From Thermodesulfovibrionales bacterium (GTDB lineage Bacteria > Nitrospirota > Thermodesulfovibrionia > Thermodesulfovibrionales > SM23-35), in contig JALHSV010000201.1 in NCBI GenBank assembly GCA_022865525.1, positions 1 to 15,936 on the forward strand: a stretch of 15,936 nucleotides of DNA, read 5' to 3'. Position numbers and translations under genes: made by a program. Below, one piece after another: positions 1 to 6,676 of this stretch (the stretch's first letter is position 1; every line of letters begins with the position of its first letter). The notes under the pieces are model-generated. The model ran no database searches. It had not been told where the DNA came from and saw only the letters and a list, made by a program, of their open reading frames with translations.

Positions 1-234
1 GGCCCAGGTTCGCATGGGTCGACGTTCAACAGAGCCCCGGGTTCGATTGGTGCGAGTTCATACCCATCGCGGGTCTGGAAAAATCAGCGGATGCCCGGCC
101 ATATGGGATCAGAAAGAGTAACGGTCAGGAACCTCGAAATAGTAGACGTGAGAAATGATCAGAACCTCCTTCTGATCAAAGGAGCAATCCCTGGGGCAAC
201 AGGGACTTTGGTCGAGATAAAAAAGGAAGATTGA
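1..234 (+). CDS. rplC: 50S ribosomal protein L3, C-terminal part (5' end outside window)
   Basis: The frame is open from base 1 to a TGA at 232-234, giving the last 77 residues of L3. L3 is an early-assembly 23S rRNA binding protein whose long loop reaches toward the peptidyl transferase centre. The fragment begins in that loop (GPGSHGS...RAPGSIG), runs through the conserved MPGHMGSERVTV block and ends with LLIKGAIPGATGTLVEI, all typical of L3. In E. coli the equivalent of the His in MPGHMG is Gln150, which is N5-methylated; here that site cannot be modified the same way. The stop is one base before the rplD start, so the two are co-transcribed and probably translationally coupled. The order L3-L4-L23-L2 marks the S10 operon. 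Identification is firm; only the N-terminal part is missing because of the window edge. Confidence 0.96.
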   Translation, partial: GPGSHGSTFNRAPGSIGASSYPSRVWKNQRMPGHMGSERVTVRNLEIVDVRNDQNLLLIKGAIPGATGTLVEIKKED

Positions 235-235
235 G

Positions 236-865
236 ATGCCGGAAATAGAGATCAAAGACAGAGATAACAAGATCATTGAAAAGATGAATCTGCGGGAAGA
301 TGTCTTTGGTGTTCGGGTAAAGCGGGGCATCCTGCATCAGGTTGTCGTTAATTTTCTTGCAAACCAGAGGCAGGGGACTCACAGCACGAAGACCAAGGGG
401 CTTGTAAGAGGCGGCGGCAGGAAACCATTTAAGCAGAAAGGTACGGGAAGGGCAAGAGCAGGGAGTACCCGGTCACCGTTATGGAGAGGCGGCGGAACAG
501 TCTTCGGACCGCAACCACGAGATTATTCATATAAAGTTCCCAAAAAAGTGAAAAGGCGTGCTCTTATGGCAGCGCTCCATGAAAAGCTTTCCAGTAACGC
601 AATAGTTGTCATCGATTCCATTCTCATGGAGAAACCGAGGACAAAAGAGATGTTGTCAATCTTGAAAAACCTTGGCCTTGATAAGAAGAGCGTGCTGATT
701 GTACTCCCTGAACACAATGCTTCCGTAGCACTTTCTGCCAGAAATATTCCCGGTGTAAGCATAACAAGAGCTACGGATCTTAATACGTATGATGTTATCG
801 CATCAAATATGCTTCTCATGACCAGGGAAGCATTAACCAGATTAGAGAAAATAAAAGAATCATGA
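236..865 (+). CDS. rplD: 50S ribosomal protein L4
   Basis: This is L4, 209 residues, a normal length. It binds domain I of 23S rRNA and lines the narrow part of the nascent peptide exit tunnel. In E. coli L4 also represses its own operon at the S10 leader, which lies outside this window. The tunnel loop is recognisable at about residues 46-97 as a Gly/Arg/Lys-rich stretch (RGGGRKPFKQKGTGRARAG, then RGGGTVFGP). It is followed by KVKRRAL and an alpha/beta domain ending in NMLLMTREALTRLE. The ATG at 236 follows an AAGGAAGA Shine-Dalgarno inside the end of rplC. The stop overlaps the rplW start as ATGA (862-865), which implies coupled translation. Nothing is odd in the sequence. Confidence 0.98.
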   Translation: MPEIEIKDRDNKIIEKMNLREDVFGVRVKRGILHQVVVNFLANQRQGTHSTKTKGLVRGGGRKPFKQKGTGRARAGSTRSPLWRGGGTVFGPQPRDYSYKVPKKVKRRALMAALHEKLSSNAIVVIDSILMEKPRTKEMLSILKNLGLDKKSVLIVLPEHNASVALSARNIPGVSITRATDLNTYDVIASNMLLMTREALTRLEKIKES

Positions 866-1152
866 AGAATATTTATACAATACTAAAAAAGCCGCTCTTC
901 ACAGAAAAAGGCGGCAATCTGAAAGAAATGCACAATAAGGTTCTTGTTGAAGTTGCAAAAGATGCAAACAAGCTTGATATTAAAAAAGCCATTGAGGACA
1001 TTTTCAAGGTAAAGGTTGAAAAAATTGCGACGATAAATACGCAGGGCAAGTGGAAACGATATGGCAAGTTTACCGGTAAAAAACCTAATAGAAAGAAAGC
1101 GATCATTACCCTCAAGGCGGGTGAAAAACTCGATTTTATTGAAGGTGCATAA
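862..1152 (+). CDS. rplW: 50S ribosomal protein L23
   Basis: L23 (96 residues) sits at the exit of the peptide tunnel, where it docks trigger factor and the signal recognition particle. The N-terminal KPLFTEKG segment contains the Glu (residue 15) matching the E. coli trigger-factor contact Glu18. The middle shows the family pattern DIKKAIEDIFKVKV, and GKWKRYGKFTGKKP is the rRNA-binding loop. The C-terminus LKAGEKLDFIEGA is typical. The ATG overlaps the rplD stop by 4 nt, and the stop shares bases with the rplB start (TAATG, 1150-1154). Length and motifs are normal. Confidence 0.97.
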   Translation: MKNIYTILKKPLFTEKGGNLKEMHNKVLVEVAKDANKLDIKKAIEDIFKVKVEKIATINTQGKWKRYGKFTGKKPNRKKAIITLKAGEKLDFIEGA

Positions 1153-1967
1153 TGGCTAAGAAATATAATCCAACATCACCGGGCAGGAGATTTCAGTCAG
1201 TTTCTGACTTTGCTGAGATAACAACGGACACCCCGCAGAAAACTCTTTTAAAGCCTATGAGAAAGACCGGCGGGAGGAACAACAGCGGAGAGATCACCGT
1301 ATGGCACAGGGGTGGTGGTAACAGAACGGCTCTCAGAATTATTGATTTCAAGAGAGACAAGAGGGGAATTCCTGCGAAGGTCAGGACGATTGAATATGAT
1401 CCGAACAGGTCGGCACGGATCGCCCTTCTTTATTACAGAGATGGTGAAAAAAGATATATCGTTGCACCTGTAGGACTTTGTGTCGGTGACGAGATTCTCT
1501 CAGGTAAAGGTGCAGAAATAAAAATCGGGAATTCTTTGCCTCTGAGCGATATGCCGTTAGGAACATTCATACACAATATTGAGTTAAGACCGGGACAGGG
1601 GGCAAAGCTTGTCAGGAGCGCAGGGACATCAGCACAGCTTATTGCAAAGGAAGATAAGTATGCTCAGGTGAAGCTATCATCGGGTGAGGTACGGTTTATC
1701 CTGTCGAATTGCCTTGCGACTGTTGGGCAGGTGAGTAATCCTGATCACGAGAATATTTCTTATGGCAAGGCCGGACGGATCAGATGGTTTGGCAGGAGAC
1801 CCATTGTGAGAGGTGTTGCAATGAACCCGGTAGACCACCCCCTTGGAGGGGGAGAAGGAAAGGCTTCAGGAGGCCGGCCGTCATGTTCACCATGGGGAAA
1901 ACCTGAAGGTATTAAAACAAGACATAATAAGAGAACTGACAGATTAATTGTAAAGAGGAGGAAATAG
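1152..1967 (+). CDS. rplB: 50S ribosomal protein L2
   Basis: L2 (271 residues) is a primary 23S rRNA binder needed for subunit joining and peptidyl transferase activity. Visible landmarks are RRFQSVSDF near the N-terminus, the RIIDFKRDKRGIPAKV block (about 62-78), EYDPNRSARIALL, and the C-terminal MNPVDHPLGGGEG, SPWGKPEG and KTRHNKRTDRLIVKRRK. The functionally critical His229 is kept at the same number as in E. coli, but the next His of the usual DHPHGGGEG motif is Leu231. The N-terminal RGGGHK motif reads RGGGNR. These are single-residue variants in a full-length protein, not damage. The start is coupled to the rplW stop. Its 3' end carries the AGGAGG Shine-Dalgarno for rpsS. Confidence 0.97.
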   Translation: MAKKYNPTSPGRRFQSVSDFAEITTDTPQKTLLKPMRKTGGRNNSGEITVWHRGGGNRTALRIIDFKRDKRGIPAKVRTIEYDPNRSARIALLYYRDGEKRYIVAPVGLCVGDEILSGKGAEIKIGNSLPLSDMPLGTFIHNIELRPGQGAKLVRSAGTSAQLIAKEDKYAQVKLSSGEVRFILSNCLATVGQVSNPDHENISYGKAGRIRWFGRRPIVRGVAMNPVDHPLGGGEGKASGGRPSCSPWGKPEGIKTRHNKRTDRLIVKRRK

Positions 1968-1968
1968 C

Positions 1969-2253
1969 TTGGCGAGATCCCTCAAAAAAGGTCCATTTGT
2001 TGATGAAAAACTCATGAAAAAAGTGAATGTCATGATTGAAAGCGGCGAAAAGAAGCTTATTAAGACATGGTCAAGACGGTCTACAATTATACCTGAGTTT
2101 ATTGGTTATACGTTTGCAGTACATAACGGAAGAAAATTTATACCGGTTTATGTGACGGAAAATATGGTCGGTCACAAGCTTGGCGAATTTTCACCAACAA
2201 GAACTTTCAAGAGTCATTCACGCGCAGAAAAAGCCGCACCGGCAAAAGGGTAA
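1969..2253 (+). CDS. rpsS: 30S ribosomal protein S19 (TTG start)
   Basis: S19 (94 residues) lies in the head of the small subunit with S13 and contacts 16S rRNA near the A site. The signature segments RSLKKGPFVD, WSRRSTIIPEFIGYTFAVHNG and MVGHKLGEFSPTRTF are all present. Translation must start at TTG 1969: the protein would otherwise lose its conserved MARSLKKGPF beginning, and AGGAGG at 1956-1961 lies 7 nt upstream. The gene begins one base after the rplB stop. The tail after TRTFKSH is short and Ala/Lys-rich (AEKAAPAKG). Confidence 0.97.
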   Translation: MARSLKKGPFVDEKLMKKVNVMIESGEKKLIKTWSRRSTIIPEFIGYTFAVHNGRKFIPVYVTENMVGHKLGEFSPTRTFKSHSRAEKAAPAKG

Positions 2254-2265
2254 AGAAGGATTTTC

Positions 2266-2601
2266 ATGGAATCAAAGGCTATCTTAAAATATGCAAGGAT
2301 AACACCAAGAAAGGCTCGGCGGGTCATTGACCTTGTGAGGTACAAAAATGCCGGAGATGCCCTTATTTTTCTTAAGTATATGCCATACAGAGGAGCACGC
2401 TTTGTCGAAAAAATTTTGAAATCTGCTATGGCTAACGCCGGGCAGAAAAAGGCTGTCAATCCTGAAGAGATGAAGATTGTTCAAGCATTTGTCGATCAGG
2501 GACCTGTCATGAAACGCGTTGAACCAAGAGCGATGGGAAGGGCGAACGTTATCAGGAAAAGAACTTCTCATATAACCTTGGTTTTATCAGAGGAAGGTTA
2601 A
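2266..2601 (+). CDS. rplV: 50S ribosomal protein L22
   Basis: L22 (111 residues) contacts all domains of 23S rRNA. Its long beta-hairpin lines the exit tunnel and is a known site of macrolide-resistance changes. The N-terminus KAILKYARITPRKARRVIDLVR and the hairpin region at about 80-100 (VEPRAMGRANVIRKRTSH) are clear, with no insertion or deletion visible in the hairpin. A Shine-Dalgarno AAGAAGGA sits 5 nt before the ATG. It is separated from rpsS by 12 nt and from rpsC by 14 nt. Confidence 0.97.
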   Translation: MESKAILKYARITPRKARRVIDLVRYKNAGDALIFLKYMPYRGARFVEKILKSAMANAGQKKAVNPEEMKIVQAFVDQGPVMKRVEPRAMGRANVIRKRTSHITLVLSEEG

Positions 2602-2615
2602 GAGGGAGGTACGTT

Positions 2616-3263
2616 TTGGGTCAGAAGACACATCCGATAGGAATTAGACTCGGGATTATCAAGACTTGGGATTCGAGATGGTTTGCCAAGAAAGGCTATC
2701 GTGACTTGCTGCTTGAAGATTTAACAATCAGAAAGACACTGAAGGAAAAGCTCTTTCACGCCGGCGTTCCGAAAATAGAAATAGAAAGGGCCGGTCAGAA
2801 TATGAGAGTAATCATTTACACTGCAAGGCCGGGGATTATTATCGGGAAAAAGGGTGCTGAAGTGGAAAAGCTGAGAAAAGACCTGAAAGATATGACCAAG
2901 AAAGAAGTTTCTATAGATATCAAGGAAATCAGAAAACCTGAAGTGGACGCACAGCTTGTTGCCGAAAATGTGGCCCTCCAGCTCGAAAAGCGGGTGGCTT
3001 TCAGGCGAGCGATGAAAAAATCTATAGCTTCCGCTATGCGATTTGGTATCCTGGGGGTAAAAATCGCCTGTTCCGGAAGGCTGGCAGGAGCCGAAATAGC
3101 CCGATCCGAATGGTACAGGGAGGGAAGAGTCCCGCTCCATACATTCAGGGCTGATATCAACTATGGATTCGCAAGAGCAAGGACCACATACGGCGTCATA
3201 GGGGTTAAAGTCTGGATGTATCGAGGTGATATCCTCCCGGAAAGCAGACCCAAGGAAATATAG
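2616..3263 (+). CDS. rpsC: 30S ribosomal protein S3 (TTG start)
   Basis: S3 (215 residues) forms part of the mRNA entry tunnel of the 30S head and contributes to its helicase activity. It begins with the nearly invariant GQKTHPIGIRLG and has a type II KH domain whose GxxG loop is GKKG (residues 77-80, after ARPGIIIG). The C-terminal domain ends with RTTYGVIGVKVWMYRGDIL. The TTG at 2616 is chosen because it alone gives the conserved MGQKTHP start and is preceded by GGGAGG (2604-2609) at 6 nt. Length is typical. An open minus-strand frame over the same stretch is a codon-bias shadow. Confidence 0.97.
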   Translation: MGQKTHPIGIRLGIIKTWDSRWFAKKGYRDLLLEDLTIRKTLKEKLFHAGVPKIEIERAGQNMRVIIYTARPGIIIGKKGAEVEKLRKDLKDMTKKEVSIDIKEIRKPEVDAQLVAENVALQLEKRVAFRRAMKKSIASAMRFGILGVKIACSGRLAGAEIARSEWYREGRVPLHTFRADINYGFARARTTYGVIGVKVWMYRGDILPESRPKEI

Positions 3264-3271
3264 GTGATACC

Positions 3272-3691
3272 ATGCTGATGCCAAAGAAAGTCAAATTCAG
3301 GAAGATGCAAAAGGGCAGGATGAACGGGAAGGCTTATAGTGGTTCTTCGATATCGTTTGGCGAGTTCGGATTGAAGGCTCTTGAGCCGGGATGGGTTTCA
3401 AGCCAGCAGATTGAGGCAGCAAGAATTGCGATTACTCGTCACGCCAAGAGGGGTTGCAAGGTATGGATCAGAATTTTTCCGGATAAGCCGATTACAAAAA
3501 AGCCGGCTGAAACGAGGATGGGTAAAGGCAAGGGGGCACTTGAATACTGGGTAGCCGTTGTCAAGCCCGGGAGAATTATTTATGAAATGGCAGGTGTGAC
3601 AGAGGCAACAGCAAAAGAAGCCATGCGCCTTGCTTCTCATAAATTGCCGGTAGCCACGAAATTTGTAAAACGTGATGATGAGGTTCTGTGA
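3272..3691 (+). CDS. rplP: 50S ribosomal protein L16
   Basis: L16 (139 residues) helps position tRNA at the A site near the central protuberance. It shows MLMPKKVKFRKMQKGR, the KALEPGWVSSQQIEAARIAITRHAKRGCKVWIRIFPDKP core, RMGKGKG and the C-terminal AMRLASHKLP. The Arg in RMGKGKG matches the residue hydroxylated in E. coli L16. Two ATGs are in frame (3272 and 3278). The first gives the ML-MPK beginning seen in many bacteria, while the second has better spacing from AGGTGAT (3262-3268), so the exact start is slightly uncertain. The stop overlaps the rpmC start as GTGA. Confidence 0.97.
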   Translation: MLMPKKVKFRKMQKGRMNGKAYSGSSISFGEFGLKALEPGWVSSQQIEAARIAITRHAKRGCKVWIRIFPDKPITKKPAETRMGKGKGALEYWVAVVKPGRIIYEMAGVTEATAKEAMRLASHKLPVATKFVKRDDEVL

Positions 3692-3885
3692 AACCATCCG
3701 AACTCATAGCACTGACAGTAGATGAATTAGGACAGAAGGAAAAGGACCTGAGGAAGGAACTTTTTAATCTCAGGTTTCAGATGGCGACAGGGGAAATCGA
3801 GAACCCGATGCGCATGAGAACTGTTAAAAAGGATATTGCCAGAGTACTAACCATAAAGAGCGAAAAGTTAAAAGTGAAAAGTTGA
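3688..3885 (+). CDS. rpmC: 50S ribosomal protein L29 (GTG start, repeat-derived tail)
   Basis: L29 (65 residues) is a small two-helix protein next to L23 at the tunnel exit. The core KPSELIALTVDELGQKEKDLRKELFNLRFQ is classic, as is the second helix MRMRTVKKDIARVLTI. It begins with GTG overlapping the rplP stop (GTGA). After RVLTIKSE the coding sequence runs into an A-rich 7-bp repeat, so the last residues KLKVKS and the TGA stop are written in repeat DNA (3864-3884). The tail therefore probably replaced an ancestral end; this is inferred from the repeat, not proven. Confidence 0.95.
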   Translation: MKPSELIALTVDELGQKEKDLRKELFNLRFQMATGEIENPMRMRTVKKDIARVLTIKSEKLKVKS

Positions 3886-3918
3886 ACGTTTATGCATTAC
3901 TTTCTTTAACGTTTAACT
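3864..3918. repeat. Heptad repeat with inverted arms, rpmC-rpsQ gap
   Basis: Three tandem 7-bp units of form AAAGTKA occupy 3864-3884 and cross the rpmC stop. On the right, TTTAACG TTTAACT (3905-3918) are the complementary kind of heptad. An 11-bp stem pairs 3880-3890 with 3908-3918 with one G-U pair, across a 17-nt loop. Similar words recur in other gaps of this operon. There is no T-run after it, so a terminator is unlikely. Confidence 0.7.
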
Positions 3919-3934
3919 GTTAGGAGAGGGCGAA

Positions 3935-4162
3935 GTGTCGAAAAAGGTTTATACAGGAACAGTAGTGAGCAATAAAATGGATAAGACAGTTGTTGTTGCC
4001 GTCACAAGGCTTTTTCAGCACCCTGTATATAAGAAAACAGTAAAACGGGTGACAAAGTTCAAGGCACATGATGAAAAGGACAAGTGTCAGATTGGCGATA
4101 TCGTGAAGATTGTTGAGACGAAACCTCTGAGCAAAGAGAAACGGTGGGTAGTAATAGAATAG
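3935..4162 (+). CDS. rpsQ: 30S ribosomal protein S17 (GTG start)
   Basis: S17 (75 residues, at the short end for the family) is an OB-fold protein that binds 16S rRNA early in 30S assembly. The N-terminus KVYTGTVVSNKMDKTVVVAV, the central HPVYKKTVKRVTKFKAHDE and the C-terminal KIVETKPLSKEKRWVV are all diagnostic. GTG at 3935 is the start, with an AGGAGAGGG Shine-Dalgarno (3922-3930) 4 nt upstream. It follows rpmC after a 49-nt gap holding a heptad repeat. Confidence 0.96.
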   Translation: MSKKVYTGTVVSNKMDKTVVVAVTRLFQHPVYKKTVKRVTKFKAHDEKDKCQIGDIVKIVETKPLSKEKRWVVIE

Positions 4163-4184
4163 TGTTCGAATGGAGTGATGAAAG

Positions 4185-4553
4185 ATGATTCAGTTGAGAA
4201 GTATGCTTGTGGTAGCAGATAATTCAGGGGCTAAAAAAGTGCAGTGCATAAAGGTTCTCGGAGGGTCTCACAGAAGATATGCGAGGCTCGGGGATGTGGT
4301 AGTTGTCAGTGTTAAGGAAGCCTTACCTGACAGCAATATAAAAAAAGGATCAGTTGCAAAGGCTGTTGTGGTTCGGACAAGGAAAGAGCAGAGGAGAACT
4401 GACGGTTCTTATATTCGCTTTGACCAGAATGCCGTTGTTCTGATCAATCCTCAAGGTGAACCAGTAGGGACCAGGATATTTGGACCTGTAGCGAGGGAAC
4501 TCCGGTGGAGGGAGTTTACGAAGATTATTTCCTTGGCTCCGGAAGTTTTATAG
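4185..4553 (+). CDS. rplN: 50S ribosomal protein L14
   Basis: L14 (122 residues) is a beta-barrel protein at the subunit interface that takes part in bridges to 16S rRNA. Its beginning MIQLRSMLVVADNSGAKK, the VLGGSHRRYARLGDVVVVSVKEA block, the FDQNAVVLINPQGEPVGTRIFGPVAREL stretch and the C-terminus KIISLAPEVL match the family along its whole, invariant length. The ATG at 4185 follows GGAG (4172-4175) at 9 nt. It begins the spc-type part of the cluster. Confidence 0.98.
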   Translation: MIQLRSMLVVADNSGAKKVQCIKVLGGSHRRYARLGDVVVVSVKEALPDSNIKKGSVAKAVVVRTRKEQRRTDGSYIRFDQNAVVLINPQGEPVGTRIFGPVARELRWREFTKIISLAPEVL

Positions 4554-4560
4554 GAGAAAT

Positions 4561-4881
4561 ATGGGTTTAGGTATAAAGAAAAACGATTCTATTTTAGTAA
4601 TCACCGGCAAGGAGAAAGGGAAAAGAGGGAGGGTGCTTTCCGTATATCCCTTAAAGAACAGCCTCCTCATAGAAAAGATTAATATGATTAAGAAACACAT
4701 GAAGCCATCCAGAAAGTACGCGCAGGGAGGTATTATCGAAAAGGAAGCACCTATCAATATATCAAATGTTATGCTGGTTTGCCCGAAGTGCAATAAACCG
4801 ACGAGGATCAGCAGCACGTCCTTGCAAGGTGGCAAAAAAGTGCGTGTATGTAAAAAATGCAGGGAGGTTATGGACCAGTAA
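4561..4881 (+). CDS. rplX: 50S ribosomal protein L24 with zinc-ribbon tail
   Basis: L24 (106 residues) is an assembly-initiating 23S rRNA binder near the tunnel exit. The KOW segment is clear at about 9-35 (DSILVITGKEKGKRGRVL). Residues NMIKKHMKPS and GGIIEKEAPINISNVMLV follow. The C-terminus keeps a full C-X2-C...C-X2-C set (Cys74, Cys77, Cys97, Cys100), so this copy probably binds zinc, unlike many L24 proteins that have lost the cysteines. The ATG lies 7 nt after the rplN stop with GGAG upstream (4553-4556). Its stop overlaps the rplE start (TAATG). Confidence 0.97.
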   Translation: MGLGIKKNDSILVITGKEKGKRGRVLSVYPLKNSLLIEKINMIKKHMKPSRKYAQGGIIEKEAPINISNVMLVCPKCNKPTRISSTSLQGGKKVRVCKKCREVMDQ

Positions 4882-5423
4882 TGATTCCCAGGCTGAAAGA
4901 AAAATATCTCAAGGAAGTTGTTCCAAGTATGATGAAGGAATTTTCCTATAAGAATATTATGGAGGTCCCCAGGATGGAGAAAATTGTCCTGAATGTAGGG
5001 CTCGGAGAGGCGATCCAGAATATCAAGCTTCTTGACGCTGCCCAAAAAGAGCTTTCTCTGGTTACCGGGCAGAAGGCTGTAGTGACAAAGGCGAAGAAGT
5101 CGATTGCAGCCTTTAAATTGAGGCAAGGTACCCCGATTGGTTGCAAGGTAACCCTCAGGGGCCGAATGATGTACGAGTTTCTCGATAGATTTATCAGTCT
5201 TTCCCTCCCGCGGATAAGAGATTTCAGAGGGATCTCAGGAAAATCATTCGACGGGAGAGGCAATTATGCTCTCGGCCTCAAGGAGCAGTTCATATTCCCT
5301 GAGATAGATTATGATAAAGTCGAGATGGTTCACGGGCTTGACGTTGTCTTCTGCACTTCAGCAAAGACGGATAATGAAAGCAAGGCCCTTTTGCGTTATT
5401 TTGGTATGCCGTTCAGGAATTAA
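4881..5423 (+). CDS. rplE: 50S ribosomal protein L5
   Basis: L5 (180 residues) binds 5S rRNA in the central protuberance and contacts P-site tRNA. Family landmarks are RLKEKYLKEVVPSM, PRMEKIVLNVGLGEA (about 30-44), TGQKAVVTKAKKSIAAFKLRQGTPIG (62-87), RGRMMYEFLDRF and the C-terminal FPEIDYDKVEMVHGLDVVF. The ATG at 4881, overlapping the rplX stop, is preferred to an in-frame ATG at 4857. It gives the usual 180-residue protein and has AGGGAGG (4861-4867) upstream, whereas 4857 has no ribosome site. It is followed by an 80-nt gap with a heptad inverted repeat. Confidence 0.97.
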   Translation: MIPRLKEKYLKEVVPSMMKEFSYKNIMEVPRMEKIVLNVGLGEAIQNIKLLDAAQKELSLVTGQKAVVTKAKKSIAAFKLRQGTPIGCKVTLRGRMMYEFLDRFISLSLPRIRDFRGISGKSFDGRGNYALGLKEQFIFPEIDYDKVEMVHGLDVVFCTSAKTDNESKALLRYFGMPFRN

Positions 5424-5426
5424 AAA

Positions 5427-5483
5427 GGTTATAAGTTATTCGTCATGCAGTACTAAAGAGCCGAATAACGATCAACAATAACA
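5427..5483. repeat. Heptad inverted repeat, rplE-rpsN gap
   Basis: Left-hand heptads GGTTATA AGTTATT CGTCATG (5427-5447) face right-hand TAAC-type units (AATAACG at 5464, ATCAACA at 5471, AATAACA at 5477). A perfect 8-bp inverted repeat, GTTATTCG (5435-5442) and CGAATAAC (5462-5469), encloses a 19-nt loop. The word CGTCATGCAGTACT resembles CGTTTATGCATTACT at 3887 and CGTTATGCGTTACT at 6677, suggesting one repeat family. The units here are the most degenerate of the set. Confidence 0.55.
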
Positions 5484-5503
5484 TATATAAAACGGAGTGG
5501 TAA

Positions 5504-5689
5504 ATGGCAAAAGTTTGCATGATAGAAAAAACCAAGAGGCCGCCGAAGTTTCAGGTAAGGGCTTATAATAGGTGCAAGTTATGCGGAAGGCCGAGGGCGT
5601 ATATCCGCAAGTACGGCATGTGCAGGATTTGTTTCCGGACACTGGCACTTGAGGGTCAGATACCAGGTGTGACAAAGGCAAGCTGGTGA
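5504..5689 (+). CDS. rpsN: 30S ribosomal protein S14, zinc-binding type Z
   Basis: This is the short (61 residues) zinc-containing S14 (type Z, also called rpsZ). It is a late-assembling 30S head protein. The zinc site is C-X2-C at Cys24/Cys27 and C-X2-C at Cys40/Cys43, within RCKLCGRPRAYIRKYGMCRICFRTLA. The end GQIPGVTKASW is typical. Here the gene is in its usual place between rplE and rpsH. It starts at ATG 5504 with GGAG (5494-5497) 6 nt upstream. Confidence 0.97.
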   Translation: MAKVCMIEKTKRPPKFQVRAYNRCKLCGRPRAYIRKYGMCRICFRTLALEGQIPGVTKASW

Positions 5690-5714
5690 GGAAAACCCTA
5701 AGGGAGGTAAATAA

Positions 5715-6107
5715 ATGCTGACTGATCCAATCGCAGACATGTTAACGAGAATACGGAACTCTATGCGTATCAAATCTGATAAGGTTGACATCCCTATTTC
5801 CAAGATGAAGCTGGAGATAGCAAAAATCATGAAAGAAGAAGGGTTTATAAGAGCCTATAAAATATTGAAAGACAGGAAACAGGGGATTCTGAGGGTCATC
5901 CCCAAATATGTGGATAATCAGAGTATTATTACGGGATTAAGAAGGGTTAGCAGGCCAGGCCGGAGATACTATGTTAATAAGGACGAAATACCAAAAGTCA
6001 TTGGCGGACTCGGAGTCGCTATCCTCACAACATCAAAAGGCATCATGAGTGATAAAACATGCCGGCGAGAAGGTGTTGGCGGGGAAGTCATCTGCTACGT
6101 GTGGTAG
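5715..6107 (+). CDS. rpsH: 30S ribosomal protein S8
   Basis: S8 (130 residues) is a central-domain 16S rRNA binder and, in E. coli, the translational repressor of the spc operon. The N-terminus DPIADMLTRIRNSMR, the basic KMKLEIAKIMKEEGFI helix region and the C-terminal RPGRRYYV, GLGVAILTTSKGIMSDKTCRREGVGGEVICYVW leave no doubt. The Shine-Dalgarno AGGGAGG (5701-5707) lies 7 nt before the ATG. No obvious copy of the E. coli S8 mRNA target was recognised near rplE, so autoregulation cannot be claimed. Confidence 0.98.
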   Translation: MLTDPIADMLTRIRNSMRIKSDKVDIPISKMKLEIAKIMKEEGFIRAYKILKDRKQGILRVIPKYVDNQSIITGLRRVSRPGRRYYVNKDEIPKVIGGLGVAILTTSKGIMSDKTCRREGVGGEVICYVW

Positions 6108-6122
6108 AGGAGCGGAGAGCGC

Positions 6123-6665
6123 ATGTCACGAATCGGTAAAAAACCAATAGAGATACCGGAGAAAGTTGCTGTTGATGTCCATGAGAGCACGATACATGTG
6201 AAGGGTCCAAAAGGGGAATTGAGCTGGACCTATCCTGATAAAATGAACGTTTCAATCAACGGGGGCATCGTATCTGTGGAGAGGGCAGGTGATACAAAGA
6301 TTGAGCGCGCACTCCACGGACTCACAAGGAGTATTATCACAAATATGGTTATTGGGGTCTCTCAGGGCTACCAGAAAGTTCTTGATATAGTCGGCGTCGG
6401 ATATAAGGCACAGGTCTCAGGTGATAAGATTATGCTGACTCTTGGTTATTCCCATCCAATAGAGTTTCAACTGCCGCCTGGCATCAAGGCATCTACTGAT
6501 CAGAAACAGGTGCAGATTACCCTTACCGGTGTTGATAAACAGCAAGTTGGACAGGTTGCAGCGAGCCTTAAGGCATTGCGACGCCCTGATGCGTATAAAG
6601 GAAAGGGGATCAGATACTCAGGCCAGAGAATTAAGTTGAAGGTCGGAAAGGCCGGGAAGAAATAA
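6123..6665 (+). CDS. rplF: 50S ribosomal protein L6
   Basis: L6 (180 residues) has two similar alpha/beta domains and sits near the sarcin-ricin loop and factor-binding region. The start MSRIGKKPIEIPEKV, HGLTRSIITNMVIGVSQGYQKVLDIVGVGYKA in the middle, and RRPDAYKGKGIRYSGQ at the C-terminus are all standard. The ATG at 6123 is 15 nt after the rpsH stop, with a GGAG-type ribosome site between them. A 104-nt gap containing heptad repeats follows. Confidence 0.97.
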   Translation: MSRIGKKPIEIPEKVAVDVHESTIHVKGPKGELSWTYPDKMNVSINGGIVSVERAGDTKIERALHGLTRSIITNMVIGVSQGYQKVLDIVGVGYKAQVSGDKIMLTLGYSHPIEFQLPPGIKASTDQKQVQITLTGVDKQQVGQVAASLKALRRPDAYKGKGIRYSGQRIKLKVGKAGKK

Positions 6666-6676
6666 ATGCGGCGAAT

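Noticed and set aside
2721..3284. Open minus-strand frame of about 187 codons over rpsC
   Set aside because: Composition is Phe/Ser/His-rich as expected for the antisense of a Lys/Glu/Arg-rich gene; the + strand S3 is certain.
3880..3918. Hairpin after rpmC as a terminator
   Set aside because: No T-run follows it, the loop is 17 nt, and essential co-directional genes lie directly downstream.
4857..4880. Longer rplE beginning at ATG 4857
   Set aside because: There is no Shine-Dalgarno before it, and the added residues are out of line with the invariant L5 start.
4548..5126. Long open frame on the minus strand across rplX and rplE
   Set aside because: It lies wholly opposite two highly conserved ribosomal genes, has no ribosome site or recognisable domain, and arises from codon bias.
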